From: Frigoribacterium sp. SL97
GTDB taxonomy: Bacteria; Actinomycetota; Actinomycetes; Actinomycetales; Microbacteriaceae
NCBI RefSeq assembly: GCF_026625765.1
Contig: NZ_CP113062.1
Span: 1,488,001-1,552,000 of the forward strand
DNA length: 64,000 nucleotides
Direction: 5' to 3'
The stretch's first letter is position 1; every line of letters begins with the position of its first letter. Below the pieces are notes generated by a model, which saw nothing but the letters and a program-made list of their open reading frames with translations, had not been told where the DNA came from and did not search any database. A program made the position numbers and the translations under genes. Below, one piece after another: positions 26,799-35,438 of the stretch.

Positions 26799-27338
26799 TC
26801 AGACGGAGCGGCGGGCGAGCAGCGCCTCGAGCTTGCGCACGGTCGCGTCGTTCCGGGCCGTGACCGGAGTCGGCAGCCCCCGCCACCAGGCCGCCGGCAC
26901 CCGCGAGGCGAGCACGCCTGCCGGCAGCCACTGGCGGACGGCGTCGGGCGAGACCACGATCTCTTCGTCGCCCAGGTCGACGTCGGGAGGCGCCACCCCG
27001 TCGAGCGTGCCCGGCACCTCGGCGAACGCGACCGACAGCAGCTTCGGCTCGCGCTCCTCGCGTCGGAGGGGGTTCGCCACGGCCAGCCGCGTGAAGCGCT
27101 CGGCGTCGAGCAGCACCAGGTCGGCGTCGACGCCGGTGGCCCGGGCGATCGCCGCCCGGAGCCCGGCGGCGTCGTCGGCACCGAGCCGCGACGACGCCCC
27201 GAACACCAGGTTGCCGCTGTTGAGCAGCGTCTCGGGGCGCTCGAAGCCGAGGTCGGCGGCCACGCGTCGCAGGTCGGCCATGGCCACCCGCTTGGCCGTG
27301 CCGACGTTGACGCCCCGCAGCAGCGCGACGTGGTCCAC
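26799..27338 (-). CDS. DUF1697 domain-containing protein
   Basis: This 179-aa protein carries the DUF1697 signature: HVALLRGVNVG at the N-terminus, the RRVAADLGFERPETLLNSGN segment (quoted in part) and VPAAWWRGLPTPVTARNDATV near the C-terminus. Function of the family is unknown. GTG 27338 lies 5 nt after the stop of the upstream oligopeptidase gene, so it is translationally coupled to it. The frame is open far upstream, but only within the peptidase gene. Confidence 0.9.
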   Translation of the reverse strand: MDHVALLRGVNVGTAKRVAMADLRRVAADLGFERPETLLNSGNLVFGASSRLGADDAAGLRAAIARATGVDADLVLLDAERFTRLAVANPLRREEREPKLLSVAFAEVPGTLDGVAPPDVDLGDEEIVVSPDAVRQWLPAGVLASRVPAAWWRGLPTPVTARNDATVRKLEALLARRSV

Positions 27339-27343
27339 GCTCG

Positions 27344-29452
27344 TCAGGCCCGCCCGAGGACGTCGAGGATCCACGCGATCTCGAACGCCCGCTCGCGCCA
27401 GGACTCGTACCGTCCGCTGACGCCGCCGTGCCCGGCCGACATCTCGGTCTTGAGCAGCACGGGGGCGTCGACCTCGCGCAGCCGCGCCACCCACTTGGCG
27501 GGTTCGACGTAGAGCACCCGGGTGTCGTTGATCGAGGTCACGGCGAGGATGCGCGGGTAGGTCACGTCGTCGCGCACGTTCTCGTACGGGCTGTAACCGC
27601 GCATGTACTCGTAGACCTCGGCGTCGTGCAGGGGGTCGCCCCACTCGTCCCACTCGATCACGGTGAGCGGCAGGTCGGGGTCGAGGATGCTCGTCAGGGC
27701 GTCGACGAACGGGACGGCCGCGACGATGCCGGCGAACCGGTCGGGGGCGATGTTCGCCACCGCCCCCATCAGCAGGCCGCCCGCGCTGCCGCCCTCGGCC
27801 ACCATCAGCTCGGGGGTCGTGCGACCCTCGGCGATCAGGTGGTCGGCGACGGCGACGAAGTCGGTGAAGGTGTTCTTCTTGGTGAGCGTCTTGCCGTCCT
27901 CGTACCAGGAGCGTCCCAGCTCGCCGCCGCCGCGGACGTGGGCGACCGCGAAGACGACGCCGCGGTCGAGCAGCGACAGGCGGGCGACGCTGAAGCCCGG
28001 GTCGATGCTGTGCTCGTACGAGCCGTAGCCGTAGAGGTGCACGGGCGAGGGCCCCTCGGCGGGGACGGCGTCACGGCGCCAGACGAGCGAGACGGGCACG
28101 CGGGTGCCGTCGGTCGCCGTGGCCCACTCGCGGGCCTGGTCGTAGTCGGCCGGGTCGTAGCCGCCGAGCACGTTCTGACGCTTGAGGAGGTGACGTTCGC
28201 CCGTGCGGACGTCCAGGTCGTAGACCGTCGACGGCGTGACGAACGAGGTGTACCCGAAGCGGACGGTCGGCTGGTGGAACTCCGGGTTGCCGCCCGCGCC
28301 GGCGGCGAACAGCGGCTCGTCGAAGCCGACCTCGGAGACCTCGCCGTAGCCGTCGGGACCGAGCGGCACGACCGCGAAGCGCGGCAGCGCGTCGCGGCGG
28401 TACTCGACCACCAGGTGGCCGGAGAACGCGTCGACGGACTCGAGCCGGACGGAGGCGCGGTGCTCGACGATCACGCGGCGGTCGGTCGTCGAGGTGGGGT
28501 CGTCGGCCGGCACGTCGACGAGCTCGAAGTTCTCGGCGCCGTCGTTGTGGACGATGAGCAGGCGGTCGCTGCCCGCGACGATCGCGTGCTCGACGTCGTA
28601 CTCGACGCCCTCGCGGCGCGGCCAGACGACCCGGAACTCGCCGGTCGGGTCGGCCGCGTCGAGCAGCCAGGTCTCGCTCGTGATCTTCGACCCGACGTCG
28701 ACGACGAGGTACTGGCGGCTGCGCGTGAGGCCCACCCCGATCCAGTAGCGGTCGTCGGTCTCGGTGAACACCGTGACGTCGTCGCCGGGGTGCCCGACCT
28801 CGTGACGCCAGATGGTGTCGGGCCGCCAGGACTCGTCGACGGTGGGGTAGAAGACGTACCGGCCGGTGGCGTCGAACAGGGCGCCGGCGGCCGTGCCGGT
28901 GACCACGTCGTCGAGGTCGCGGCCGGTCGCCAGGTCGCGGATGCGCAGCGTGTAGCGCTCGTCGCCCTCGACGTCGACCGCGTAGGCGAGCAGGGAGCCG
29001 TCGGGCGAGACGTCGAAGCTGCCGATCGAGAAGAAGTCGTGTCCCTCGGCCTCGGCGTTGCCGTCGAGCAGCACCTGCTCGCCCTCGGCGGCCTCGCCCG
29101 CCTCGATCGACGGGGGAGTCCAGTCGTCGGGCCCGGCGATCGGGGCACGGCAGTGGATGCCGTACTGCTGCCCCTCGGCCGTGCGCGAGTAGTACCACCA
29201 CGAGCCCTCACGGACCGGGACGCCCAGGTCGGTCTCTTGCACCCGGCCCTTGATCTCGTCGAAGACCGTCTGCCGCAGACCGGCGAGGTGGGCCGTCTCG
29301 GCCTCGGTGTGCGCGTTCTCGGCCTCGAGGTGCGCGACGACCTCGGGGTCGTCCTTGGCACGGAGCCACTCGTAGTCGTCGACGAAGTCGTGGCCGTGGT
29401 GCGACCGGGTGACGGGCTTCTGGGGGGCACGGGGAGCGGGAACGGAGGCCAT
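27344..29452 (-). CDS. ptrB: S9 family prolyl oligopeptidase (oligopeptidase B-like)
   Basis: This 702-aa cytoplasmic serine peptidase has an N-terminal beta-propeller and a C-terminal alpha/beta hydrolase domain. The nucleophile lies in EGGSAGGLLMG near residue 552, the His in SAGHGGVSGRYESW near 683, and the start PVTRSHHGHDFVDDYEWLR (quoted in part) is typical of oligopeptidase B. It cleaves short peptides, usually after basic residues. ATG 29452 is chosen over GTG 29455 because a TAGGCT box ends exactly 6 nt before it. It forms a unit with the DUF1697 gene. Confidence 0.92.
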   Translation of the reverse strand: MASVPAPRAPQKPVTRSHHGHDFVDDYEWLRAKDDPEVVAHLEAENAHTEAETAHLAGLRQTVFDEIKGRVQETDLGVPVREGSWWYYSRTAEGQQYGIHCRAPIAGPDDWTPPSIEAGEAAEGEQVLLDGNAEAEGHDFFSIGSFDVSPDGSLLAYAVDVEGDERYTLRIRDLATGRDLDDVVTGTAAGALFDATGRYVFYPTVDESWRPDTIWRHEVGHPGDDVTVFTETDDRYWIGVGLTRSRQYLVVDVGSKITSETWLLDAADPTGEFRVVWPRREGVEYDVEHAIVAGSDRLLIVHNDGAENFELVDVPADDPTSTTDRRVIVEHRASVRLESVDAFSGHLVVEYRRDALPRFAVVPLGPDGYGEVSEVGFDEPLFAAGAGGNPEFHQPTVRFGYTSFVTPSTVYDLDVRTGERHLLKRQNVLGGYDPADYDQAREWATATDGTRVPVSLVWRRDAVPAEGPSPVHLYGYGSYEHSIDPGFSVARLSLLDRGVVFAVAHVRGGGELGRSWYEDGKTLTKKNTFTDFVAVADHLIAEGRTTPELMVAEGGSAGGLLMGAVANIAPDRFAGIVAAVPFVDALTSILDPDLPLTVIEWDEWGDPLHDAEVYEYMRGYSPYENVRDDVTYPRILAVTSINDTRVLYVEPAKWVARLREVDAPVLLKTEMSAGHGGVSGRYESWRERAFEIAWILDVLGRA

Positions 29453-29458
29453 CACCCG

Positions 29459-29464
29459 AGCCTA
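29459..29464 (-). promoter_or_regulatory. -10 box for leaderless oligopeptidase gene
   Basis: TAGGCT on the minus strand ends 6 nt before the ATG at 29452 and decides the start choice. Confidence 0.5.
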
Positions 29465-29472
29465 ACGGCGGC

Positions 29473-29757
29473 TCAGACGGAGCGGTCGCTGGCCGTGATG
29501 CCGTTGAAGGCCGGCACCTCGGGGTACTCGTCCGAGGCGACGTGGACGTCGGCCGGGTCGGGCGCCTCGCCCTCGCGGGCCTCGTCGATCGCCTGCTCGG
29601 GGGTGCCGGCCTTCTCGGCGGCCGACTCGGAGTGCGTCCCGGGGACGGTGTACGTCGCGTCGACGTCGTGCCCGGCCGGGTCGACCGTCTCGCTCGCGCC
29701 GGACGCGTCGTCGCGGGGGGTGGTGTCGGGGGCCGGGGTCTGGTCGCGGTCGCTCAT
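29473..29757 (-). CDS. Small acidic hypothetical protein
   Basis: This 94-aa protein is rich in Asp, Glu, Thr and Ala with almost no hydrophobic segments, so it is probably disordered. Short conserved-looking blocks are YTVPGTHSESAAEKAGTP and EYPEVPAFNG near the C-terminus. TACCGT ends 7 nt before the ATG, consistent with a leaderless mRNA. It is 20 bp upstream of the oligopeptidase gene on the same strand. Function unknown. Confidence 0.75.
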   Translation of the reverse strand: MSDRDQTPAPDTTPRDDASGASETVDPAGHDVDATYTVPGTHSESAAEKAGTPEQAIDEAREGEAPDPADVHVASDEYPEVPAFNGITASDRSV

Positions 29758-29852
29758 GCGGGGGACGGTACCCGCGCCTCCTCGGTGACGTCCGGCCAGG
29801 CCGTCGGTCGTCGGCCGGCCCTGACGGGGGTCGACGTCCGACCCGGCGGCGG

Positions 29853-30383
29853 TCAGTCGTCGACGGGCAGGGCCGTGGTCGGCGCGGCCAACCCCTGGAC
29901 GGTGGCCCCGAGGTGTGCCTCGCCGGGTTCGAGGTCGGAGATGGACCGGCGGTCGGACCTCAGTCGTCGGACCGAGGCGTTGAGCCGGGCGTGCAGCTGC
30001 ATGAGGTGCAGCCGGTAGCGCTCGGGGGCGTCGTCGCTGTCGTCGAGGAAGGTGTTGCACGCCAGCGTCATCTCGTTGAGCACGGGCAGGGCCGACGAAC
30101 GGGGACGGAGCGCCCGTCGCGCCCGCCGGATCTCACCCCGCAGGGCCGAGATTGAATGACGCGCCTGCTCGTAGACGGGGTCGAGGGCGCGGGGGTTGGG
30201 GCTGAGCCTCGGCGCCACCCGGCGCAGCACGCGCCGGAAGTGGATCTCGGTGATCAGCTCGTTGAGCGCCGACGCCTCGCGTCGGCGCGACTCGATCAGC
30301 CGCACGAGCAGGTTCGACGCGAACGCCGCCCCGGCACCCACGAAGGCACCCACGGTCACGGTCACGACGTCCCACCAGCTCAT
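29853..30383 (-). CDS. Hypothetical protein with one N-terminal membrane segment
   Basis: This 176-aa protein has a single hydrophobic helix at residues 5-27 (VVTVTVGAFVGAGAAFASNL) followed by a basic, Arg-rich helical cytoplasmic domain. No family is recognised. TAGCGT ends 6 nt before the ATG at 30383. It is flanked by other short unassigned genes on the same strand. Confidence 0.75.
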   Translation of the reverse strand: MSWWDVVTVTVGAFVGAGAAFASNLLVRLIESRRREASALNELITEIHFRRVLRRVAPRLSPNPRALDPVYEQARHSISALRGEIRRARRALRPRSSALPVLNEMTLACNTFLDDSDDAPERYRLHLMQLHARLNASVRRLRSDRRSISDLEPGEAHLGATVQGLAAPTTALPVDD

Positions 30384-30432
30384 GGGGCCACGCTACGGCG
30401 GACCACCGACAGCCGGGTCGGGCGAGGCGCGG

Positions 30433-30786
30433 TCAGCGAGAGGCGTCGTCGAGCCGCCCCATGAGCGACCAGACGGCCCGTGACAGCTCGGGGTGCCACA
30501 ACGCGATGGTGCGCAGGTAGCCGAGCTCGTCGGCGAGACCGAGCCCCGTCGCGGTCGGCACGCCGTCGGTTCCCAGGGCGTCGGCCCGCAGCGAGATGAC
30601 GACCTGCTCGTCGACGGTGGGGAGCCCGGGGATGACGTCCCAGGGGTCCTCGCCGTTGCGGCAGCGCAGTTCGATCAGGGCGGAGAGCTCGTCGTGGGCC
30701 TCGGCGCGCAGCACCTCGAGGCTCCGGCCGGCACCGCGGAACTCGGGCCCGGGGCGTCGCCTCCCGCTCGATCGTGCTTCGGACAT
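30433..30786 (-). CDS. Hypothetical protein
   Basis: This 117-aa soluble protein has a disordered basic N-terminus (about 25 residues), then a compact domain with ELSALIELRCRNGEDPWDV and ALWHPELSRAVWSLMGRLDD. No family is recognised. TAGGCT ends 7 nt before the ATG at 30786, suggesting a leaderless mRNA. The divergent NUDIX gene shares its 133-bp upstream region, which contains a tandem repeat. Confidence 0.72.
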   Translation of the reverse strand: MSEARSSGRRRPGPEFRGAGRSLEVLRAEAHDELSALIELRCRNGEDPWDVIPGLPTVDEQVVISLRADALGTDGVPTATGLGLADELGYLRTIALWHPELSRAVWSLMGRLDDASR

Positions 30787-30839
30787 GCCGACGAGCCTAC
30801 GCGCGAGGCGTCGAGCGGTTCCCGGGGACGCGGCCCGCG

Positions 30840-30884
30840 CCTCCTGCCGTCCGCCCTCCTGCCGTCCGCCCTCCCGCCGTCGGC
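30840..30884. repeat. Tandem 15-bp repeat, three copies
   Basis: Units CCTCCTGCCGTCCGC (30840-30854 and 30855-30869) and CCTCCCGCCGTCGGC (30870-30884) lie head-to-tail between two divergent genes with leaderless promoter boxes. The first unit overlaps a copy of the 9-mer GCGCCTCCT (30837-30845). Confidence 0.9.
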
Positions 30885-30907
30885 CCTGTGGGCGGGACGA
30901 CAGCCGG

Positions 30908-30913
30908 TACCCT
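30908..30913 (+). promoter_or_regulatory. -10 box for leaderless NUDIX gene
   Basis: TACCCT ends 6 nt before the ATG at 30920. Confidence 0.5.
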
Positions 30914-30919
30914 TCCGGC

Positions 30920-31417
30920 ATGCCGGTCTACCGCGTCTGCGTCGCCTACCTGTTGCGGGAGCACGAGGGGCGTCAGCAGGTCCTGCTGGGACGCAAGAAG
31001 CGCGGACTCGGCACGGGGCACTGGGTGGGCCTCGGGGGCAAGCTCGAGCCGGGGGAGGGCGTGCAGGAGGCGATGGTCCGCGAGATCGCGGAAGAGAGCG
31101 GCGTCGAGGTGCTCGCGTCGGACCTCGACCGGAGGGGCGACCTGCTCTACCTCTTCCCGCACCGTGAGAGCTGGAGCCAGCGGTCGACGGTCTTCGTCGT
31201 CACCGCGTGGCGCGGCGACCCCGCCGAGAGCGACGAGCTGGTGCCCCGGTGGTTCGACCTCGACGAGCTGCCCCTGGACGAGATGTGGGACGACGCGTCG
31301 CACTGGCTGCCCGGTGTGCTCGCCGGGGGACGGGTCGCCCGGACGTTCGTCTTCGCGGCCGACCTCTCGACGGTGGCCTCCGACGCTCCGCTGCCGGCGG
31401 AAGACGCCGGCCCCTGA
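30920..31417 (+). CDS. NUDIX hydrolase, MTH1/MutT-like (8-oxo-dGTP diphosphatase type)
   Basis: This 165-aa protein contains a full Nudix box at about residues 40-62 (GKLEPGEGVQEAMVREIAEE). The preceding HWVGLGGKLEPGE matches the GFGGK motif of MTH1-type sanitising enzymes that hydrolyse oxidised purine nucleoside triphosphates. The substrate call is therefore reasonable but not proven. The ATG at 30920 sits directly after a -10 box, with no ribosome site. Confidence 0.88.
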   Translation: MPVYRVCVAYLLREHEGRQQVLLGRKKRGLGTGHWVGLGGKLEPGEGVQEAMVREIAEESGVEVLASDLDRRGDLLYLFPHRESWSQRSTVFVVTAWRGDPAESDELVPRWFDLDELPLDEMWDDASHWLPGVLAGGRVARTFVFAADLSTVASDAPLPAEDAGP

Positions 31418-31545
31418 GGCGTTCCGGTCCGGACGCCTGGCCCTCGCAGAGGGGGGCGCGGTGGCGCCCGTGCTCCACCTAGGGTCGGTTCCGAGACGGA
31501 TCACGGGGAGATCCCCGCCGTCGGACGGATCTCACGGGGAGCGAC

Positions 31546-31845
31546 ATGACCAGCTACGACGGCCTGACCACGACCACGCTCCGGAGCCCGGCCCGCACCG
31601 CCGTGGCGCCCCGCCAGCTGTCGTTGCCGCTCTGGCTGCCCGCGGTGGCCTGGGCCCTCGGCCTCGTCGTCGTCGTGGTGGGGGCCGCCTTCGGCGGCGT
31701 CCTGCTGGCGCTCTCGAGCCTCGGCGTGGTCGCCCTCGTCGCGGGCATGGCCGCCACGGCCGCGCGGTGGCAGCGCATCGAACGCCTCGCGGCGATCGAG
31801 CTGGCCGAGCGACGTGCCTCGACCGCCGAGGCACGACTCGTCTGA
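31546..31845 (+). CDS. Small membrane protein
   Basis: This 99-aa protein has two hydrophobic helices (about residues 29-49 and 51-71) and a charged C-terminal amphipathic helix (RIERLAAIELAERR). The N-terminal 28 residues are Thr-rich. The ATG follows GGGGAG. The upstream segment contains a short direct repeat (CGGATCACGGGGAG / CGGATCTCACGGGGAG). No family recognised. Confidence 0.7.
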   Translation: MTSYDGLTTTTLRSPARTAVAPRQLSLPLWLPAVAWALGLVVVVVGAAFGGVLLALSSLGVVALVAGMAATAARWQRIERLAAIELAERRASTAEARLV

Positions 31846-31869
31846 GCCCGACACCCCGTCCGGGCGGGG

Positions 31870-32103
31870 TCAGCGTCCCCGTCGGGTCCCGGTGCGCGAC
31901 AGACCCGCGCGTACGAAGAAGTCGACGACGCCGGTGAGCACGGCACCGACGACCGCGAACCAGGCGTAGCCGACGAAGCGCGCCGCCACGTCGGGACCGC
32001 CCTGTGGTGCCAGCGTCACCGAGAGGACGTAGAGGGCCCCGGCCGCGACGAGCAGCAGGACGGCGAGGGCGACGAGCAGGCGGTGCAGGGTGGTCGTGGT
32101 CAC
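31870..32103 (-). CDS. Small two-helix membrane protein
   Basis: This 77-aa protein has two membrane helices (about 9-32 and 43-65) and a basic tail ending GTRRGR. GTG 32103 is chosen because the residues before it lack membrane or conserved character and a TACCCT box lies 8 nt upstream. No function is recognised; it is 19 bp from the DUF3533-like gene on the same strand. Confidence 0.65.
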   Translation of the reverse strand: MTTTTLHRLLVALAVLLLVAAGALYVLSVTLAPQGGPDVAARFVGYAWFAVVGAVLTGVVDFFVRAGLSRTGTRRGR

Positions 32104-32122
32104 GAGCGTCGAGGGTACCGCC

Positions 32123-33472
32123 TCAGCGCGCGACGCCGTCCTCGCGCCCGGGGTGCCCCGACCCTGTGCGGTCGCTCGGGACGACGCGCACGGGTCGCGT
32201 CGCGAGCTCGTCGTTCTCGAGCCCGCCGGGTGCACCGAGGAACATGTCGCCCCGCTCGCCGGGGTCACCGAGGTCGTCGCGTTCGTCCGCCGGGATCGTG
32301 TTGATCGTGCCCGTGTCCGTCGCCACGAGGCCGTGGCGGGCGAGCACCTCGTCGCGCTCGGCGACGAGGAACTCGCGGTTCGCGTTCTGGGCGTCGGCGA
32401 ACATCGTCGTGCGGCCGGACACGATGCGGGCGATGCGGCGGCTCTCCCACCAGCGCTTGCCGACGAGCATCAGCACGATGCCGAGAGCGGCGTAGCAGAG
32501 CATCATCGTCACGCCGCGGCCGTAGCCGGGGCCCACGCCGTAGAGCACGCGCTTGAGCATCTCGGTGATGCCGCTCCCGACCACGACGGCGTTGAGCCAC
32601 GCGAACGGTTGGGGCATGAACCATGCGGGGTAGGCGGCGCCCGAGGACGGCATGGACAGGAAGACGAACACGATCATCGCGGGCAGGGCGACGAACCGTC
32701 CGACGAAGTAGCTGATGCCGTTGACCGCGAGGCCGATCGCGATGATCCAGGCCCAGGCGATGAAGAAGAGCGGCACGAAGTGCCCGTCGACGGCCCCGAT
32801 CACCGGCCCGGCGAGGACGTTCGTCACGAGCGAGATCACGCCGCCGCCGACGCCGATCACCGTCATCCGGGTGCGGTGGCGGAGCGGGGCGCCCATCAGC
32901 CCGATGAACATCGCCACCATGTAGCCACCGATGCACCACGAGAGCATGAGGTACATCGACACGGTGCCGTACTCGTCGTTCGCGGGCAGCGGTGCCAGGT
33001 CCGTGACGGTGGGCGTGACCCCCTGGGCCTCGAGCACGGGGGTGATCGTCGCCGGGATGAGGGCGGCGACCTGGTACTGGTGGGCGCTCGCGGTGTAGAT
33101 CGTGGTCTCGGCCGGGTCGTAGGCCACGGCGACGCGTCCGGCGAGCACCGCCTCCTCGGCCTCGTCGGCGGAGCCGTAGGCGCGGACGTCGATCACGCCG
33201 GGGCGGGCGTCGTCGAGGCCCGTCTGCAGGTCGGCGGCGGCCGACGAGGACCCGACGACCGCGACGGGGACGTCGTGCGGGTGGGGGGCGTGGAAGGCCG
33301 CGATGTAGCAGAGGCAGAAGCCGACGATGAAGAACAGCGGCAGCCAGAGCTGCAGGCCGATCAGCTGCAGCGACGGGTGGAGGGTCGAGTACCAGCGACG
33401 GTACCGTCCGAATTCGGGCTTGGGCGGCCCTCCCGCGTCGTCCGTGGTCGTTTGGTTCGTCGTGGTCGCCAC
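32123..33472 (-). CDS. YhgE/Pip-like (DUF3533-type) membrane protein
   Basis: This 449-aa protein has one N-terminal membrane helix (LFFIVGFCLCYIAAFHA), an extracytoplasmic domain of about 150 residues beginning VPVAVVGSS, and five or six C-terminal helices, the topology of YhgE/Pip and ABC-2-like permeases. A long polar C-terminal tail (about 80 residues) is cytoplasmic. Family members are tied to export or phage reception, but no partner ATPase is adjacent. GTG 33472 follows GGAGGGC. Function remains uncertain. Confidence 0.75.
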   Translation of the reverse strand: MATTTNQTTTDDAGGPPKPEFGRYRRWYSTLHPSLQLIGLQLWLPLFFIVGFCLCYIAAFHAPHPHDVPVAVVGSSSAAADLQTGLDDARPGVIDVRAYGSADEAEEAVLAGRVAVAYDPAETTIYTASAHQYQVAALIPATITPVLEAQGVTPTVTDLAPLPANDEYGTVSMYLMLSWCIGGYMVAMFIGLMGAPLRHRTRMTVIGVGGGVISLVTNVLAGPVIGAVDGHFVPLFFIAWAWIIAIGLAVNGISYFVGRFVALPAMIVFVFLSMPSSGAAYPAWFMPQPFAWLNAVVVGSGITEMLKRVLYGVGPGYGRGVTMMLCYAALGIVLMLVGKRWWESRRIARIVSGRTTMFADAQNANREFLVAERDEVLARHGLVATDTGTINTIPADERDDLGDPGERGDMFLGAPGGLENDELATRPVRVVPSDRTGSGHPGREDGVAR

Positions 33473-33546
33473 GGTGCCGCGCCCTCCTGCTCTCGGTCGT
33501 GTTCCCGTCTCGTCGCCGGTCCCGCTCACGATACGCCGCGGCGGCG

Positions 33547-35295
33547 TCACGACCTCGTGCTCGTGAAGGCCGAGGTGTCCATGGCGAGCTCCTCGGCGTC
33601 GAGCCCGAGCAGCACGCGCCTCATGACCTCCTCGTCGAGGGCCCCGGCGTCGCGCTCGCGCAGCACCACCTCGCGGCGTTTGGCGAGCAGCTCGCGTCGG
33701 ATCGAGCCGAGCGCCTGGGGCGCCGCTCGACGGCGGGCGCGCTGGGCGGCCGTCGCCCCCGAGACGTCCCGTTCGTCGGCGTCGTCGACGGCCGTGCGCT
33801 GCAGCGCCTCGTTCTGCCGCAGCAGCCGCGTCGTCGCGAGCAGGACGGCGCGTTCGGTGAGCTCGGGACCCCAGCGCTTCTCCCAGTCGGCACGCCGTTC
33901 CGCGACGTAGGCCATGGTCTCGTCCGTGCTCGTCGCGAAGACCGCCAGCTCGGCGGCGAGGTCACGGTCGCGCTGCGTGTCGTCCCGGACGCCGAGCACC
34001 CTGATGACGACCGGCAGCGTGAGCCCCTGCAGCAGCAGGGTGCCGACCGTGACGATGAACGCGATGAGGAACATGGTGTCGCGCGCCGGCACGGGGATGC
34101 TCGACTCGGTGACGGCCGGGATCGACACGGCGGCGGCGAGGGTCACCACGCCCCGCATGCCGGTCCACGAGATGACGCTCAGCTGTCGCCAGTCCATGCG
34201 GGGTTGCGGGTGGTAGCGCAGCGTCCGCAGAGCCGGCGCCCGCCGCAGCCGGCGGAGCGCGGGCACCCGGCGGAGCTTCCGCAGCACCGTCGAGAGGAAG
34301 AGGTACCGGCCGGCGCGGGCCGCGTGGTAGGTGCCGAACACGAAGACCGGGCGCACGAGGACGACCACGGCGAGGACGGCGAGGGCGACGCCGACGCTCT
34401 GTCCGAGGCCGCGCTCGCTCTCGCTGACGTCGAGCACGACGGCACGCAGCTGGAGGCCGATCAGGGCGAACACGAACCCTTCGAGCAGGACGTCGGCGGC
34501 GGACCAGAACGGGCGCTCCTGCAGCCTGGTCGCGTAGCCCGTGCGGGGCGAGTTGAAGCCGACGTAGAGGCCCGCGGCCACGACCGCCAGCACGCCGGAG
34601 CCGCTCAGCTCCTCGGCGGCGATGTACGCGATGAACGGCAGCAGCAGGCCGATGACGTTCTCGACCACGGGGTCGTCGATCCGCATGCGCACGCGGTGGG
34701 CGACGAAGCCGAGGACCAGACCGACCGCGACGCCGACGCCGATCGCGAGGCCGAAGATGCCGAGGTCGTCCCAGAGCGTGAGGCTGGCACCGCCCACGAT
34801 CGCCAGGAACACCTTGACCAGGGTGAGCGACGCGGCGTCGTTGATCAGGCTCTCGCCCGACAGCACGGTCATCACCTTGCGCGGCAGGCCGAGCTTCCGG
34901 CCGATGGCGGCCGCCGACACGGCGTCGGGAGGCGCGACCACCGCCCCGACGAGGAGGGCGGCCGGAAGGGTCATGTCGGGGATCATCACGTAGGCGACGC
35001 CCCCTACGGCGAAGGCCGTCACGATCACGGCACCGACCCCCAGTCGGGCGATCTGCACGCGGCTCTCCCGGAAGTTCAGCAGCGAGACGTCGAGGGCGGC
35101 CGAGTAGAGCAGCGGCGGCAGGACCACGGTCAGGATGACCTCGGAGTCGATCTCGATGTCGGGCACGCCGGGGATCAACGACACGAGCAGGGCGACGCCC
35201 ACCGTCAGCAGGGGAGCGGGCAGGCCCCGCCAGCGGGCGAAGGCGGTCACGACGAGCGACCCGGTCAAGATGATCAGCAGCTCGCCGAGTTCCAT
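33547..35295 (-). CDS. Na+/H+ antiporter, CPA1 family
   Basis: This 582-aa transporter has about 12 membrane segments in the first 430 residues. The ion-site motif region is VVAPPDAVSAAAIGRKLGLP (two residues after the VGA, near 120), and SLINDAASLTLVKVF near 148 holds the conserved ND pair of NhaP/NhaG-type antiporters. A cytoplasmic helical tail of about 150 residues follows. It probably exchanges Na+ (or K+) for H+ in pH and salt homeostasis. ATG 35295 gives the natural N-terminus just before the first helix. Confidence 0.9.
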   Translation of the reverse strand: MELGELLIILTGSLVVTAFARWRGLPAPLLTVGVALLVSLIPGVPDIEIDSEVILTVVLPPLLYSAALDVSLLNFRESRVQIARLGVGAVIVTAFAVGGVAYVMIPDMTLPAALLVGAVVAPPDAVSAAAIGRKLGLPRKVMTVLSGESLINDAASLTLVKVFLAIVGGASLTLWDDLGIFGLAIGVGVAVGLVLGFVAHRVRMRIDDPVVENVIGLLLPFIAYIAAEELSGSGVLAVVAAGLYVGFNSPRTGYATRLQERPFWSAADVLLEGFVFALIGLQLRAVVLDVSESERGLGQSVGVALAVLAVVVLVRPVFVFGTYHAARAGRYLFLSTVLRKLRRVPALRRLRRAPALRTLRYHPQPRMDWRQLSVISWTGMRGVVTLAAAVSIPAVTESSIPVPARDTMFLIAFIVTVGTLLLQGLTLPVVIRVLGVRDDTQRDRDLAAELAVFATSTDETMAYVAERRADWEKRWGPELTERAVLLATTRLLRQNEALQRTAVDDADERDVSGATAAQRARRRAAPQALGSIRRELLAKRREVVLRERDAGALDEEVMRRVLLGLDAEELAMDTSAFTSTRS

Positions 35296-35426
35296 GTGAG
35301 CCGGGCTCCGTCCAGTCGTCGGGGCAGCCGTGCGATGTGCATCGACTGCAAAGTCCCGACCATCCTCCCAGGCACCCCCTAGGAGAACGTCGGGTGAACG
35401 GCCCCGGTCGACCGTCCGACCACCCG

Positions 35427-35432
35427 TAGCAT
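35427..35432 (+). promoter_or_regulatory. -10 box for leaderless carboxylesterase gene
   Basis: TAGCAT ends 6 nt before the GTG at 35439. Confidence 0.45.
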
Positions 35433-35438
35433 CGCTCC

